64,000 bases of DNA, from contig NZ_CP019312.1 in assembly GCF_001969365.1 (NCBI RefSeq), forward strand, positions 3,472,001 to 3,536,000. Reading direction: 5' to 3'. The notes under the pieces are model-generated. The model did not search any database, was not told where the DNA came from, and saw only the letters and a program-made list of their open reading frames with translations. The first letter of the stretch is position 1; every line of letters begins with the position of its first letter. Position numbers and translations under genes: made by a program. The DNA comes from Tateyamaria omphalii (GTDB lineage: Bacteria > Pseudomonadota > Alphaproteobacteria > Rhodobacterales > Rhodobacteraceae). Positions 1-9,653 of the stretch are shown in pieces.

Positions 1-1016
1 TGCGCATGTTCCGGCAGCAGGCGACTTGGGACATCTGACAGAATACTGGCATCCAGTCGTGCTTTATCGCGTCGTATGCGCCCGATAAACAGACTTTCAA
101 GCGCGCAACCTGCGGCCATCAGCGCCTCGTGCCCGGGCAGGATCACCTGCATATATTCTACGGTGTTACCGGCGCTGATCCGGCAAGCACCCTTGCCGTT
201 GATCAAATGTTTTGCGGCCACGACGACCGCTTCCTGACCAAAGGTGTATTCGACCTCTGATCCGCGCAGAACGAGGCGCTGTTCCGGTGCAACCACGATG
301 TCGCGCTGCAGTCCGAAATGGGGCGCGCGCAAGCGGATGGGGGCAAAGCTGCCGCGTGCGGGCACCGTATGACTGACCGCATGCAGGACAGGCACAATTG
401 CACCCGTGTCAGTGATTACCGTGTCGCCGCGGCGCAGGCTGCCCGCCGGTCTGTAGCCGCCGGGCGTTGCAATGGGTGTGGCGGGATGCACCGATGGCGT
501 GGGGCCAAGCGGCTGTATATCGGTGCTGATGCCCGCAAACAGGACCTCGTCTGCAAGGGTGCGCGCTTTACCGGCCAGCATCAGGTCGCGCATGTCATCC
601 GCAACCAACGGGCGCGGAAGATGCACGTGCCGTTGGCGGATGTCACCGGACGCGGGCCGTTCCAGTGCGAGCCTGCCCCATCCATCGGGCGCGTCCCAGG
701 CATAGGTCACGCGGGTGGTTTGCGCGCGCCCGTCATCGGGCCATCGGAGGGCCGCCTGCGTGATGTTGCTGCCGTGCCGATGCAACAGCGCGATGCCCCC
801 GTCGGGCACGATTTGAAAGCTCAACGTGCGGGGCCATGGTGCGGCGGACGAAATTCCAAGCAGGTCACGGGGGATTGAGGCATCTATGATCCGTATCTCG
901 AACATCAGCGTGCCACGCTCAATCAGCGGTCCAACCTTCGTGGGACCGCTGTCGTCGCCCAGTCCAGTTGGGGAAAAGCGGCCAGCCGCGCGATCTGTGA
1001 TGCCGATCCAGGTCAT
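1..1016 (-). CDS. Hint-domain protein, 3' end cut by the window edge
   Basis: The frame is open from an ATG at 1016, behind a GGGGCGAGG-like ribosome site, to the left edge, giving about 338 residues without a stop. Residues 1-175 are an unassigned N-terminal part. From about residue 178 the pattern of Hint (Hedgehog/intein) modules common in roseobacter secreted proteins appears: [19 protein letters not shown], then a P-E-Q-R-L-V-L segment and an AKHLINGKG segment. Family members usually start this domain with a Cys nucleophile; here the position reads H-P-A-T, so self-cleavage is doubtful. No signal peptide is obvious. Function beyond the family is unknown. Confidence 0.75.
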   Translation of the reverse strand, partial: MTWIGITDRAAGRFSPTGLGDDSGPTKVGPLIERGTLMFEIRIIDASIPRDLLGISSAAPWPRTLSFQIVPDGGIALLHRHGSNITQAALRWPDDGRAQTTRVTYAWDAPDGWGRLALERPASGDIRQRHVHLPRPLVADDMRDLMLAGKARTLADEVLFAGISTDIQPLGPTPSVHPATPIATPGGYRPAGSLRRGDTVITDTGAIVPVLHAVSHTVPARGSFAPIRLRAPHFGLQRDIVVAPEQRLVLRGSEVEYTFGQEAVVVAAKHLINGKGACRISAGNTVEYMQVILPGHEALMAAGCALESLFIGRIRRDKARLDASILSDVPSRLLPEHA

Positions 1017-1333
1017 GCCGCCTCGCCCCGGACCACTTGGGCACGATGCGCCGCGCCGCATGGTGTCAGCGTTTTCGGTATCGTGGGCGCTGCTGGTGTC
1101 ACCGTGCCTGCAAACTCGTTTTGGGCGGCCAACGCGGCCTAGTGTACGCAGCCGACAGGTCTGTCTTCGTGCGCTGGCACATGCGTGTTGCGACCGGACT
1201 GCTGATGCCTTGCCTTAGGCCATATTGTTGCGTTGACCCTAGCACAGGATTTTGCGGCCTGTTAACTGTGCCTGCGGTGCAAGATGCGGATATCGCGTCC
1301 TTTTCGCCACATGCCATGCCAAAGGACCCGCTC
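1017..1333. other. Divergent intergenic region, no gene seen
   Basis: This 317-bp stretch separates the leftward Hint gene from rightward dapE. The dapE frame is open back to 1037, but the extra residues are Arg/Cys-rich, do not resemble DapE, and lack a suitable ribosome site, so I treat them as non-coding. Promoters for both genes should lie here; I see no convincing operator or hairpin. Confidence 0.5.
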
Positions 1334-2479
1334 ATGCCCCCTGTCGATCCCGTTGCCCTGACCGCCGATCTGGTGCGGTGCCCGTCTGTGACCCCGGCGG
1401 ACGAGGGTGCGCTCGACATCCTGCACGCGTTGCTGAGCGACGCAGGCTTTGACTGTGCGTGGGCCGACCGCGGCGGCATCCGTAATCTGTTCGCGCGCTT
1501 CGGTCCCAAGGGACACGCCCGCACCTTCGGGTTCAACGGGCACACAGATGTCGTGCCGATCGGCAATCCTGACGACTGGACCGCGCCACCGTTTGGCGCC
1601 GAAGAACGTGACGGCATCATGTATGGGCGCGGCACGACCGATATGAAATCCGGCGTGGCCGCCTTTGCCGCGGCTGCGGTGGATTTCGTGACGCAGACGC
1701 CCCCCGACGGTGCCGTGATCCTGGCCATCACCGGGGACGAGGAGGGGGACGCGACCGACGGCACCACCGCCTTGCTGGCCCATATGGAGACGGAGGCCGA
1801 GGCGATGAGTGTGTGCCTTGTGGGCGAGCCGACCTGCCCCGAGACGATGGGCGAGATGATCAAGATCGGGCGCCGGGGTTCGTTGACCGCTTGGTTTACG
1901 GTCACCGGTGTGCAGGGCCATTCGGCCTATCCTCATCGTGCCAAGAACCCGCTCCCGCCGCTCATGCGTCTGATGGACCAGTTGGCCAGCCACGAACTGG
2001 ATCAGGGCACGGATCACTTCGATGCGTCCACGCTCGCGGTGGTGACGGTCGATACCGGCAATCCAGCCACCAACGTTATCCCGGCGCAGGCCCGCGCTAC
2101 CGTCAACATACGGTTTAACGACACCCATTCCGGCGACAGCCTGACGGCCTGGCTCAAGGCGCAGGCCGACGCGGTTGCCGTCGCCTACGGGGTCGAGATC
2201 GACGTGACGGTCAAAGTGTCCGGCGAAAGCTTCCTGACCCCGCCGGGTGCGCTTTCTGACCTTGTGGCGCGCGCGGTGGAGGCGGAAACCGGCGTTACAC
2301 CGGTGCTCAGTACATCGGGCGGCACGTCCGACGCGCGCTTTGTTAAAGATCACTGCCCTGTGGTCGAGTTTGGCCTGGTCGGTCAGTCGATGCACAAGGT
2401 GGACGAACATGTCGACGTGGCCCATATCCGGCAGCTCAAGTCGATCTACGGCCGTATTCTGCGGGATTACTTCGCGTGA
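1334..2479 (+). CDS. dapE: Succinyl-diaminopimelate desuccinylase DapE
   Basis: M20 metallopeptidase that hydrolyses N-succinyl-LL-diaminopimelate to LL-diaminopimelate and succinate in the cytoplasm, for lysine and peptidoglycan synthesis. Visible motifs are the metal-binding GHTDVVP segment, the [11 protein letters not shown] segment and the catalytic pair in [13 protein letters not shown], followed by a dimerisation domain and a C-terminal SGGTSDARF segment. From the ATG at 1334 the protein is 381 residues, the usual DapE length; an AAGGA sits 7 bases upstream. An ATG at 1316 is the alternative. The stop overlaps the next start by 4 bp, so it is translationally coupled to the GNAT gene. 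Confidence 0.95.
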   Translation: MPPVDPVALTADLVRCPSVTPADEGALDILHALLSDAGFDCAWADRGGIRNLFARFGPKGHARTFGFNGHTDVVPIGNPDDWTAPPFGAEERDGIMYGRGTTDMKSGVAAFAAAAVDFVTQTPPDGAVILAITGDEEGDATDGTTALLAHMETEAEAMSVCLVGEPTCPETMGEMIKIGRRGSLTAWFTVTGVQGHSAYPHRAKNPLPPLMRLMDQLASHELDQGTDHFDASTLAVVTVDTGNPATNVIPAQARATVNIRFNDTHSGDSLTAWLKAQADAVAVAYGVEIDVTVKVSGESFLTPPGALSDLVARAVEAETGVTPVLSTSGGTSDARFVKDHCPVVEFGLVGQSMHKVDEHVDVAHIRQLKSIYGRILRDYFA

Positions 2480-2898
2480 CCTGGACGATTGAACAGACAG
2501 ACGATTTGGCGGCGTGCCATGCGTTGCGCAGGACCGTGTTCATCGAAGAACAGGGCGTAAGCGAAGCCGAAGAGGTCGACGGCCGGGACGACGAGGCGCT
2601 GCATGTATTGGCAACGGTCGACGGCACACCTGCTGGCTGCGCGCGCATCCTGATCGACGGCACCACGGCCAAGATCGGGCGGGTATGCGTTCTGAAACCG
2701 GCGCGCGGCACCGGATTGGGCGCTGCCATTATCGAGGCGTGTTTGGATGTGGCGAGGGCAGAACAGGGTCTGACAAAGGCAAAACTGGGCGCGCAAACGC
2801 ACGCGCTTGCCTTCTACGAACGGCTTGGCTTTGCCGCATTCGGGCCGGTTTACGACGACGCGGGCATCCCGCACCGTGATATGGAGCGGCCCCTTTGA
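2476..2898 (+). CDS. GNAT family N-acetyltransferase
   Basis: A 140-residue single-domain GNAT. The N-terminal half carries an R-x-x-V-F-I-E-E-Q-x-V motif typical of the ElaA/YjcF-like subgroup; the acetyl-CoA loop reads [18 protein letters not shown] and the C-terminal strand reads [20 protein letters not shown] with the closing P-H-x-x-M. The substrate cannot be told from sequence. The start is a GTG overlapping the dapE stop by 4 bp, and its own stop overlaps the next gene, so it is the middle gene of a compact operon. Confidence 0.9.
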   Translation: MTWTIEQTDDLAACHALRRTVFIEEQGVSEAEEVDGRDDEALHVLATVDGTPAGCARILIDGTTAKIGRVCVLKPARGTGLGAAIIEACLDVARAEQGLTKAKLGAQTHALAFYERLGFAAFGPVYDDAGIPHRDMERPL

Positions 2899-3464
2899 GG
2901 CCAACGCTTGTCCTGATGCTCAAGGTGCCGCGTCCGGGTCGGGTCAAGACACGCCTGGGTCGCGACATCGGCATGGTCACGGCGGCGTGGTGGTTCCGGC
3001 ATCAGGTCCGCCACCTGTTGCGCCGGGTCGAGGACCCGCGCTGGCGTGTCGTGCTCGCGGTCGCCCCGGATCACGAGGGGATGCAGTCGCGCGTCTGGCC
3101 TGCGCGCCTTGAACGCTGGCCGCAAGGGCGCGGAAATCTTGGCGATCGGATGATCCGTATGATGCGCCGGGCCGGTGGGCCTGTCTGTGTCATCGGCGCA
3201 GACATCCCCGGCATCACCCCACAGCGTATTTCGGCAGCCTTTACCGCGCTTGGGCGGCACGACGCAGTATTTGGGCCTGCCCCTGACGGGGGATACTGGC
3301 TGATCGGGGTTAAAACAGGCTCTAAATTGACAAAAACGGCGCTGGACGGGGCGCGCTGGTCTACCGAACACGCCCTGTCCGACAGCCGCGCAGCGCTGGG
3401 TATGGACCGGGTCGCGTTGGTCGAAACACTGGCCGACGTGGACACCGTCGACGATTTGCCATGA
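2895..3464 (+). CDS. DUF2064 / TIGR04282-type GT-A fold glycosyltransferase
   Basis: A 189-residue protein of the DUF2064 family, a GT-A nucleotide-sugar transferase fold. Motifs seen: the N-terminal KVPRPGRVKTRL segment (nucleotide-binding loop), the IGADIPGITPQRI segment with the metal-binding Asp, and FGPAPDGGYWLIGV. The start is a TTG that overlaps the GNAT stop by 4 bp. Some family members are annotated as arsenosugar glycosyltransferases, but no arsenic gene is nearby, so the acceptor is unknown. Confidence 0.85.
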   Translation: MRPTLVLMLKVPRPGRVKTRLGRDIGMVTAAWWFRHQVRHLLRRVEDPRWRVVLAVAPDHEGMQSRVWPARLERWPQGRGNLGDRMIRMMRRAGGPVCVIGADIPGITPQRISAAFTALGRHDAVFGPAPDGGYWLIGVKTGSKLTKTALDGARWSTEHALSDSRAALGMDRVALVETLADVDTVDDLP

Positions 3465-3495
3465 CGCTTGAACGCACGCGTGCTACCTCGGCCTC

Positions 3496-5751
3496 ATGAG
3501 CCGTATTCCAAGCAAGCCCGAGATCCTCGACTGGATTTCCGCCAATCCCACCCTCACTGCGAAACGCGACATCGCCAAGGCCTTTGGCATAAAGGGTGCC
3601 GCGCGGATCGACCTCAAGCGCCTGCTGAAAGAGCTTGAGGCCGAGGGGCATCTGGAAAAGCGCAAGAAGACCTATCAGGACCCCGACCGCCTACCGCCCG
3701 TCAGCGTGTTGCAAGTGACCGGCCCGGATGCCGACGGCGACCTCTTTGCCCAGCCGATGGAGTGGCAGGGCGAAGGGGTCGAACCCAAGATACTGGTCCT
3801 GCCCCGCGCCTCTGACCCTGCCTTGGGCCAGGGCGACCGCATTCTGGCGCGCCTCACGCTGGTCAAGGACACCGACCACAATTACGAGGCGCGGCTGATC
3901 CGCCGCATCGGCACCAACCCGCGCCGGATCCTCGGTGTCTTTCGCGTCAGTGCCGAAGGCGGGCGGATCGTGCCCATCGACAAGGGCAGCGACAAGGAAT
4001 GGCAGGTTCCGGCGGGCGCCACCCACGGCGCCAAGGATGGCGAGTTGGTCGAGGCCGAACAGGCGGGCCCGCGTGGGCGCATCGGGCTGCAACGCGCCCG
4101 TGTCGTCAACCGGCTGGGCGATCCGTCTGCGCCCAAGGCCGTGTCGCTGATCGCAATCCACGAACACGGCATCCCCGACGCCTTTCCCGATGCCGTGATC
4201 ACCGAAGCGGACGCACAGAAACCCAAAGGGTTGAAGGGACGCGAAGATTTGCGGGACATGCCGCTTGTCACCATCGACCCATCTGATGCGCGGGACCATG
4301 ACGATGCGTGCTATGCCCACGCCGATGACGACCCGAAGAACGCGGGCGGACACATCATTTGGGTCGCGATTGCCGATGTCGCGGCTTACGTCACGCCTGG
4401 CTCTGCCCTTGACCGCGAGGCGAAGAAACGCGGCAACTCGACCTATTTCCCGGACCGGGTGGTGCCGATGCTTCCGGACCGTCTGTCGGGCGACCTGTGT
4501 TCGCTGCACGAGGGCGTGCCGCGCGCTTGTATCGCCGTGCGGATGCAGATCGACGCGCAGGGCGAAAAGATCGGGCACAGCTTTCACCGCGGCCTGATGC
4601 GGTCACCGGCCTCGCTGCACTACGAAGAGGTGCAGGCAGCCATGGACGGCCACCCAAATGACCGCATTGAGCCTTTGTTAGAGCCTGTTATGCGCCCGCT
4701 CTACGCCGCCTATGCCGCCTTGGTCGAGGCGCGCAAGAAACGGCAACCGCTGGAACTGGACCTGCCCGAACGGCAGATCGTTCTGGATGAGGTTGGCACC
4801 GTTCACTCCGTCGCCTTCAAGGACCGGCTCGATGCGCACCGGCTGATCGAAGAATTCATGGTGCTGGCCAATGTCGCTGCCGCCGAGACTTTGATTGCCA
4901 AAAAATCGCCGCTTCTGTTCCGCGTGCACGAGGAACCGTCGCCCGACAAGCTGGAAAGCCTGCGGGAAACGGCGCAGGCCGCCGGTCTGAACCTCGCCAA
5001 AGGACAGGTGCTGAAAACCGCGCATCTCAACCGCTTGCTGGCGCAGGCGGCAGGCACTGAGGATGCCGAGTTGATCAACATCTCGACCCTGCGGTCGATG
5101 ACGCAGGCCTATTACAGCCCGCAGAATTTCGGTCACTTCGGCCTCGCGCTGCGCAGTTACGCGCACTTCACCTCGCCCATCCGGCGCTATGCCGATCTGA
5201 TCGTGCACCGTGCGCTGGTGTCGGCGCATGGGTGGGGCAATGACGGCCTGACGCCCGAGGACATCGAAGTGCTCGAGAAAACCGGCACGCATATCTCGGA
5301 CACCGAACGCCGGTCGATGGTGGCCGAGCGGGACACGACGGATCGTTACCTCGCGGCCTATCTGAGCGAACGTGTGGGGGACGAGATGGAGGGGCGCGTG
5401 GCGGGCATCGCCAAGTTCGGCATCTTCGTAAAGCTGGATGACAGTGGGGCCGACGGCCTCGTGCCCATGCGATCCATCGGCGCCGAGTATTTCCATTTTG
5501 ACCGCGAGGCAAACACGCTGATGGGGTCCGATACGGGCATGATCATCAGCCTTGGGCAGCGTGCCACCGTTCGGCTGGCCGAGGCTGTGCCGGTCACGGG
5601 TGGCATCGCGCTGGAACTACTCGCGCTTGACGGACAATCCTTGCCGCGCGGGCGACAAAGTCCGGCAGGGCGCAGCCCGCGCCGCAAACCCGCCAAGGCG
5701 AAACGCCGGTCCGACAAGGTCCAGCGCAAGGTCAGCCGCAAGCGGCGCTAA
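3496..5751 (+). CDS. rnr: Ribonuclease R
   Basis: A 751-residue 3'-to-5' exoribonuclease that degrades structured RNA. Order of parts: N-terminal winged helix (about 1-70), cold-shock-like domains, the RNB catalytic domain with the metal-binding cluster IDPSDARDHDDACY near residue 264 and the HFTSPIRRYADLIVHR segment, an S1 RNA-binding domain at about 628-705, and a Lys/Arg-rich tail of about 45 residues, as in RNase R rather than RNase II. It lies 31 bp after the glycosyltransferase gene and its stop overlaps the convergent GST stop by 4 bp. Confidence 0.96.
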   Translation: MSRIPSKPEILDWISANPTLTAKRDIAKAFGIKGAARIDLKRLLKELEAEGHLEKRKKTYQDPDRLPPVSVLQVTGPDADGDLFAQPMEWQGEGVEPKILVLPRASDPALGQGDRILARLTLVKDTDHNYEARLIRRIGTNPRRILGVFRVSAEGGRIVPIDKGSDKEWQVPAGATHGAKDGELVEAEQAGPRGRIGLQRARVVNRLGDPSAPKAVSLIAIHEHGIPDAFPDAVITEADAQKPKGLKGREDLRDMPLVTIDPSDARDHDDACYAHADDDPKNAGGHIIWVAIADVAAYVTPGSALDREAKKRGNSTYFPDRVVPMLPDRLSGDLCSLHEGVPRACIAVRMQIDAQGEKIGHSFHRGLMRSPASLHYEEVQAAMDGHPNDRIEPLLEPVMRPLYAAYAALVEARKKRQPLELDLPERQIVLDEVGTVHSVAFKDRLDAHRLIEEFMVLANVAAAETLIAKKSPLLFRVHEEPSPDKLESLRETAQAAGLNLAKGQVLKTAHLNRLLAQAAGTEDAELINISTLRSMTQAYYSPQNFGHFGLALRSYAHFTSPIRRYADLIVHRALVSAHGWGNDGLTPEDIEVLEKTGTHISDTERRSMVAERDTTDRYLAAYLSERVGDEMEGRVAGIAKFGIFVKLDDSGADGLVPMRSIGAEYFHFDREANTLMGSDTGMIISLGQRATVRLAEAVPVTGGIALELLALDGQSLPRGRQSPAGRSPRRKPAKAKRRSDKVQRKVSRKRR

Positions 5752-6440
5752 CCCAGCGCCGCCTGGACCCGGCGCATGTAATCGACCAGCATCACATCCT
5801 GGCTGACCCGGCGCGACAGGGCCGTACCGCCGGGGGTAGAGGCCATGGCACCCAGCATTGCGGCGACACTGGCATCGGCTGCGCTGGGCTGTGCGCCAAA
5901 CAGGAACGGACCGTGCCACAGACGGTCAGTGATGGCTTGCAGATCAGGCTCAATCCGCTCCAGCCGCTCGCCCGCGGTCAATCGGCCAAGCCCCTGCGCA
6001 TCCATACCCCGCAACAGCATCCGGCGGATCCCGCGCGAGATGAACTTGCGCAGAAACGCCGGGATCGTGGCGAAATATGTGTCTCTGACAATGGGCCAAA
6101 CGGCCTTGTCCGCCCAACGGTCCAGAACAATGTGGAAATACATGTGCTCTTCGGCCATGCGGATGAACGCGCGCGAGGTGGCGCGGTCCAGATCGCTGAG
6201 GCCCGCGTCGAAATGCGCGCCACGCTCTTCCAGCCACGTGCGGATGTTGTCACTGTCACCGATGATCTCGTCATCGACCCAAAGCGCGGGCAGTTTGCCC
6301 TTGGGCCAGTTGCGCGGATCGGCGGTGTCCTTGCGCTGCCAGGGCAGGCCCGACAGGTTCAAAAGGTACAAAGCCTTGACGCAGAACGGGCTGCCGCTGG
6401 GTTGGCCAAAGGCAGGAGGGTAAGTCACAAGTGTCAGCAT
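5748..6440 (-). CDS. Glutathione S-transferase family protein
   Basis: A 230-residue cytoplasmic protein with a thioredoxin-like N-terminal domain: SPFCVKALYLLNLSGLPW, the cis-Pro segment GKLPALWVDDEII and the ESxxI-equivalent GDSDNIRTWLEE. An all-helical C-terminal domain follows, with FLFGAQPSAADASVAAML. The ATG at 6440 is preceded by GGAGAGAAAG. It is divergent from the YafY-type regulator at 6526, which may control it; glutathione-linked detoxification is inferred from the family only. Confidence 0.88.
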   Translation of the reverse strand: MLTLVTYPPAFGQPSGSPFCVKALYLLNLSGLPWQRKDTADPRNWPKGKLPALWVDDEIIGDSDNIRTWLEERGAHFDAGLSDLDRATSRAFIRMAEEHMYFHIVLDRWADKAVWPIVRDTYFATIPAFLRKFISRGIRRMLLRGMDAQGLGRLTAGERLERIEPDLQAITDRLWHGPFLFGAQPSAADASVAAMLGAMASTPGGTALSRRVSQDVMLVDYMRRVQAALG

Positions 6441-6486
6441 CTTTCTCTCCTCGGTGCGTAATCTGAGGTTGAGATACCTGTCTGTG

Positions 6487-6503
6487 CTGTCAGAAACTGG
6501 CAG
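6487..6503. promoter_or_regulatory. Imperfect palindrome, possible YafY-family operator
   Basis: CTGTCAG-AAA-CTGGCAG forms a 17-bp dyad with one mismatch, in the 85-bp gap between the divergent GST gene and the WYL regulator gene. Position and symmetry suit autoregulation and control of the GST gene. This is inference from layout. Confidence 0.4.
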
Positions 6504-6525
6504 GACATGTGATATGACGTAAGAC

Positions 6526-7245
6526 ATGACCAGAACCCATCGCCTGTTCCAACTGATGCAGACCCTGCGCCGCCTGACGCCGCCCATCACGGCGCAATCG
6601 CTGGCGCATGAAATGGATGTTTCGCTGCGCACGATCTACCGCGATATTGACGAGTTGCGGGGCCTTGGTGCCGTGATCGACGGGGAGGCCGGGTTCGGCT
6701 TTACCCTGATCGAGGATGCGTCACTGCCCCCGCTCGGGTTCGAGGATGACGAGTTGGAAGCGCTCGTGCTGGGCTTGCGCGACGTCTCTGTCATTGCCGA
6801 TCCCGCGCTGGCCAAGGCGGCGACCTCGGCCCTGGCCAAGATCCAGGCGCGCGTGCCCCCGAAACAGGCGCACCGGCTTAAACATGCGGTGCTGGACGCC
6901 CGCCGCTATTGGCGACCCGACCCGCCGCGCATTGATGTGGGCATTTTGCGTCAGGCGGCTTGGGATGAGCTGAGCGTGCACTTCGCCTATCAGGACGCCA
7001 AGGGGGATCAGACCGAGCGGACAGTCAAACCGCTGGGCATCGTCTACATGGAAAACACCAACGTGCTTTTGGCCTGGTGCCACCTGCGTCAGGACTTCCG
7101 CGTGTTCCGGCTGGACCGCATGGATGACCTGCGCGTCACGGATCAAAGCTTTCGCCCGCACCGCGTCTCGCTTCTGCGCGATCACCTGGCCCGTATCCGG
7201 GCGGAGGTGGACCAGGTGGCAAAGGACCGCGCTCATTGTGATTGA
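6526..7245 (+). CDS. YafY-type HTH/WYL transcriptional regulator
   Basis: A 239-residue regulator. Residues 1-60 form a DeoR-like helix-turn-helix (LAHEMDVSLRTIYRDIDELRG), followed by the linker of YafY proteins and a WYL-domain C-terminal half with the ERTVKPLGIVYMENTNVLLAWC segment and FRVFRLDRMDDL. WYL domains bind small ligands or nucleic acid. It faces the GST gene with a shared promoter region holding a dyad at 6487-6503, the common arrangement of a YafY regulator next to its target. Confidence 0.88.
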   Translation: MTRTHRLFQLMQTLRRLTPPITAQSLAHEMDVSLRTIYRDIDELRGLGAVIDGEAGFGFTLIEDASLPPLGFEDDELEALVLGLRDVSVIADPALAKAATSALAKIQARVPPKQAHRLKHAVLDARRYWRPDPPRIDVGILRQAAWDELSVHFAYQDAKGDQTERTVKPLGIVYMENTNVLLAWCHLRQDFRVFRLDRMDDLRVTDQSFRPHRVSLLRDHLARIRAEVDQVAKDRAHCD

Positions 7246-7314
7246 TCCCTTTGCCGGAATCGCAATTGTCGCTACATTGGAAACAAAAGAAAGCAGGCGA
7301 CAAAGAGGCAAAAC

Positions 7315-8667
7315 ATGCGGTGGGCAGTCACCCTTGGCGCGGGCAGCGCCGTCTTCATCTTTGGTTCGGCATTGGCGCAACCGGCGCCGTCATCCATGCG
7401 GCCTGAATTGCGGCCCGATCTTGAAACGGTCAGTCGGACGCAAACCCTTGACCCGGTTGTGATCGCAAAACCGTCTGTCGCCCGTCCCCAATCGCGCCCG
7501 GCGTCGCTGACGCAAGCCGCAGCGCCTGCTGTCGCTGACAGCGCTGCTGATGCGGCATTTCAAGACTGGATCAAGGGGTTTCGCACACGCGCGCGCAACC
7601 AGGGCATCAGCGGCACGACCTTTGATCGGGCCTTTGACGGGGTCCGCTATGATCCGGATGTGATCAAGCGGGACCGCAACCAGTCAGAGTTTACCAAGAC
7701 CATCTGGGATTACCTTGACGGCGCCGTGTCCGACAGCCGCGTGCGCAACGGCAAGGCCGCGCTGCGCGATCACGCCAGGACGCTTGACGCGATCGAGGCG
7801 CGCTACGGCGTGGAAAAGGAGGTCGTGGTTGCCGTCTGGGGACTTGAAAGCGCATTTGGCGCGGTCCGCGGCAGCAATGACGTGATCCGCAGCCTTGCCA
7901 CGCTGGCCCATGACGGGCGGCGCGGCGCCTTTTTCGAGGCGCAGTTGATCGCGGCCCTGACCATCCTGCAAAGCGGCGACACATCGCCCCGCAACATGAC
8001 AGGATCGTGGGCGGGCGCGATGGGGCACACACAGTTCATGCCCACGTCCTATCTGGACCACGCGGTCGACTTCACTGCCGACGGAAAGCGTGACATCTGG
8101 TCGGATGATCCGACGGATGCGCTCGCGTCCACGGCGGCCTATCTGGCGAAGTTCGGCTGGACCAAGGGGCAGCCCTGGGGCGTTGAAGTGACGCTGCCCG
8201 GCAATTTCAATTACGCCTCAGCCAATCGCAAGAACACGCGCAGCCCGGCCGAATGGGCACGCCTGGGCGTTGTCGGTGTGGACGGTGCGCCGGTGGGCGA
8301 TCATGGTCCGGCCTCGATCTTGCTGCCTGCGGGCGGCCAGGGGGTTGCGCTCATGATCTTTGACAATTTCGGGGTGATCGAGCGCTATAACAGCGCCGAC
8401 GCTTATGTGATCGGCATCGGCCATCTGAGCGACCGGATCGGCGGCGCGCCGCCGTTTCGCGGGGATTGGCCGCGCGGAGATCGGGCATTGACCTATTCCG
8501 AACGCAAGGAGATGCAGCGCCGGTTGACGGCCGCGGGGTTCAATACCCAAGGCATCGACGGTCGCATCGGGCCCAAGACGTTGGACGCGGTACGTGCGTT
8601 TCAGCAGTCACAGGGGCTGACGGCGGATGGCTATGCGTCGCTTGGCCTGCTCAAGCGGTTGCGCTGA
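7315..8667 (+). CDS. MltB-type lytic murein transglycosylase with peptidoglycan-binding domain
   Basis: A 450-residue exported enzyme that cleaves the MurNAc-GlcNAc bond of peptidoglycan with 1,6-anhydro product formation. An N-terminal signal peptide (about 1-21, ending A-L-A-Q) precedes a linker and the SLT_2 catalytic domain with the catalytic Glu in WGLESAFGAVRG, plus MGHTQFMPTSYL. Residues about 390-450 are a PG_binding_1 domain (LTAAGFNTQGIDGRIGPKT). An AGAGG precedes the ATG. It appears monocistronic; a hairpin repeat follows its stop. Confidence 0.92.
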   Translation: MRWAVTLGAGSAVFIFGSALAQPAPSSMRPELRPDLETVSRTQTLDPVVIAKPSVARPQSRPASLTQAAAPAVADSAADAAFQDWIKGFRTRARNQGISGTTFDRAFDGVRYDPDVIKRDRNQSEFTKTIWDYLDGAVSDSRVRNGKAALRDHARTLDAIEARYGVEKEVVVAVWGLESAFGAVRGSNDVIRSLATLAHDGRRGAFFEAQLIAALTILQSGDTSPRNMTGSWAGAMGHTQFMPTSYLDHAVDFTADGKRDIWSDDPTDALASTAAYLAKFGWTKGQPWGVEVTLPGNFNYASANRKNTRSPAEWARLGVVGVDGAPVGDHGPASILLPAGGQGVALMIFDNFGVIERYNSADAYVIGIGHLSDRIGGAPPFRGDWPRGDRALTYSERKEMQRRLTAAGFNTQGIDGRIGPKTLDAVRAFQQSQGLTADGYASLGLLKRLR

Positions 8668-8708
8668 TCCAAAGGACGCCTGACGGCGACACGATTCATT
8701 TTTGCTGA

Positions 8709-8758
8709 CGAGGGGCGCTGCCCCTCGAGCTCCCTGCCGTATTTTCAAAGAGAAGAAG
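8709..8758. repeat. GC-hairpin intergenic repeat, copy 1
   Basis: CGAGGGGC-GCT-GCCCCTCG forms a perfect 8-bp stem (8709-8727), followed by a short spacer and TATTTTCA then AGAAGAA. The same layout recurs at 15315-15370. Both copies sit between convergent genes and probably act as terminators. Confidence 0.65.
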
Positions 8759-8762
8759 GGGC

Positions 8763-9647
8763 TTAGCCGGGAGACATGCCCCGAAGGCGCTCGCTGCGGC
8801 GGCGGAGCAGTTCGACCGTTGTCAGCAGCGCGATGGAGATGACGACAAGGATCGTGGCCACGGCGAGGATTGTGGGGCTGATTTGTTCGCGCAGCCCGAT
8901 GAACATTTGCCAGGGCAGGGTTTTTTGGCTGGCTGAGCCAACGAAGAGGACGACGACCACCTCGTCGAATGACGTGATAAAGGCGAAGAGGCCACCCGAG
9001 ATCACGCCGGGCAGGATCAGCGGCATTTGCACGCGGAAGAAGGTTGTGACCGGCCCGGCCCCCATATTCGCGGCGGCCCGCGTCAGCGAGCGATCAAAGC
9101 CGACCAATGTGGCCGTGACTGTGATAATGACAAAAGGAATGCCGAGCACCGCGTGCGCCAGGATCACTTTGACATAGCCTACAAACCCTTTGTCGAGGCC
9201 AAGTGTCCCCTCCATCCAGTTGCCCAGCTGGGCGTAGAAAAAGAACATGCCCGTGGCCGAAATGATCAGCGGCACGATCATGGGCGAGATCAGGATCGCC
9301 ATGATTGCCCCTTTGAAGGGCACGTGGGATTGCGACAGCCCAATGGCGGCGAGCGTGCCCAAGCTGACCGAGATGATCGTCGCCAGCGGCGCGATGATCA
9401 GAGAGTTTTTCAGCGCCAACTGCCATTGCGGGTTGGTGAAGAAGTCGCGGTAGTGCTTGAGCGAATACCCCTCGGGGTCCAGCCGCAGCATCTCCGGCGT
9501 GAAGGTGAAAAAGTCCTGCGCGTTGAACGACAGTGGCATGACCACGACGATGGGTGCCACGAGGAAGAAAAAGATCAGTCCACAGATCACCCGAAAGCTG
9601 TAGTACCAAATGCGCTGTCCCAGCGTGGCGTATGGAGGAAGGCCCAT
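8763..9647 (-). CDS. Polyamine-type ABC transporter permease (PotC-like)
   Basis: A 294-residue inner-membrane permease with six predicted spanning segments and the BPD_transp_1 coupling loop (ATLVGFDRSLTRAAANMGAGP, here with A-A-N-M-G-A in place of E-A-A-x-x-x-G). A charged N-terminus precedes the first membrane helix. It is the last gene of a leftward operon with an ATPase, a binding protein, a DUF1330 gene and a second permease, the full set for a PotABCD-like importer. The substrate is unproven: polyamine, opine and related families share this fold. Confidence 0.88.
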   Translation of the reverse strand: MGLPPYATLGQRIWYYSFRVICGLIFFFLVAPIVVVMPLSFNAQDFFTFTPEMLRLDPEGYSLKHYRDFFTNPQWQLALKNSLIIAPLATIISVSLGTLAAIGLSQSHVPFKGAIMAILISPMIVPLIISATGMFFFYAQLGNWMEGTLGLDKGFVGYVKVILAHAVLGIPFVIITVTATLVGFDRSLTRAAANMGAGPVTTFFRVQMPLILPGVISGGLFAFITSFDEVVVVLFVGSASQKTLPWQMFIGLREQISPTILAVATILVVISIALLTTVELLRRRSERLRGMSPG

Positions 9648-9653
9648 GGTCGA

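Noticed and set aside
1037..1333. N-terminal extension of DapE
   Set aside because: The added residues are Cys/Arg-rich, unlike DapE, and the ATG at 1334 has a proper ribosome site and gives the normal length.
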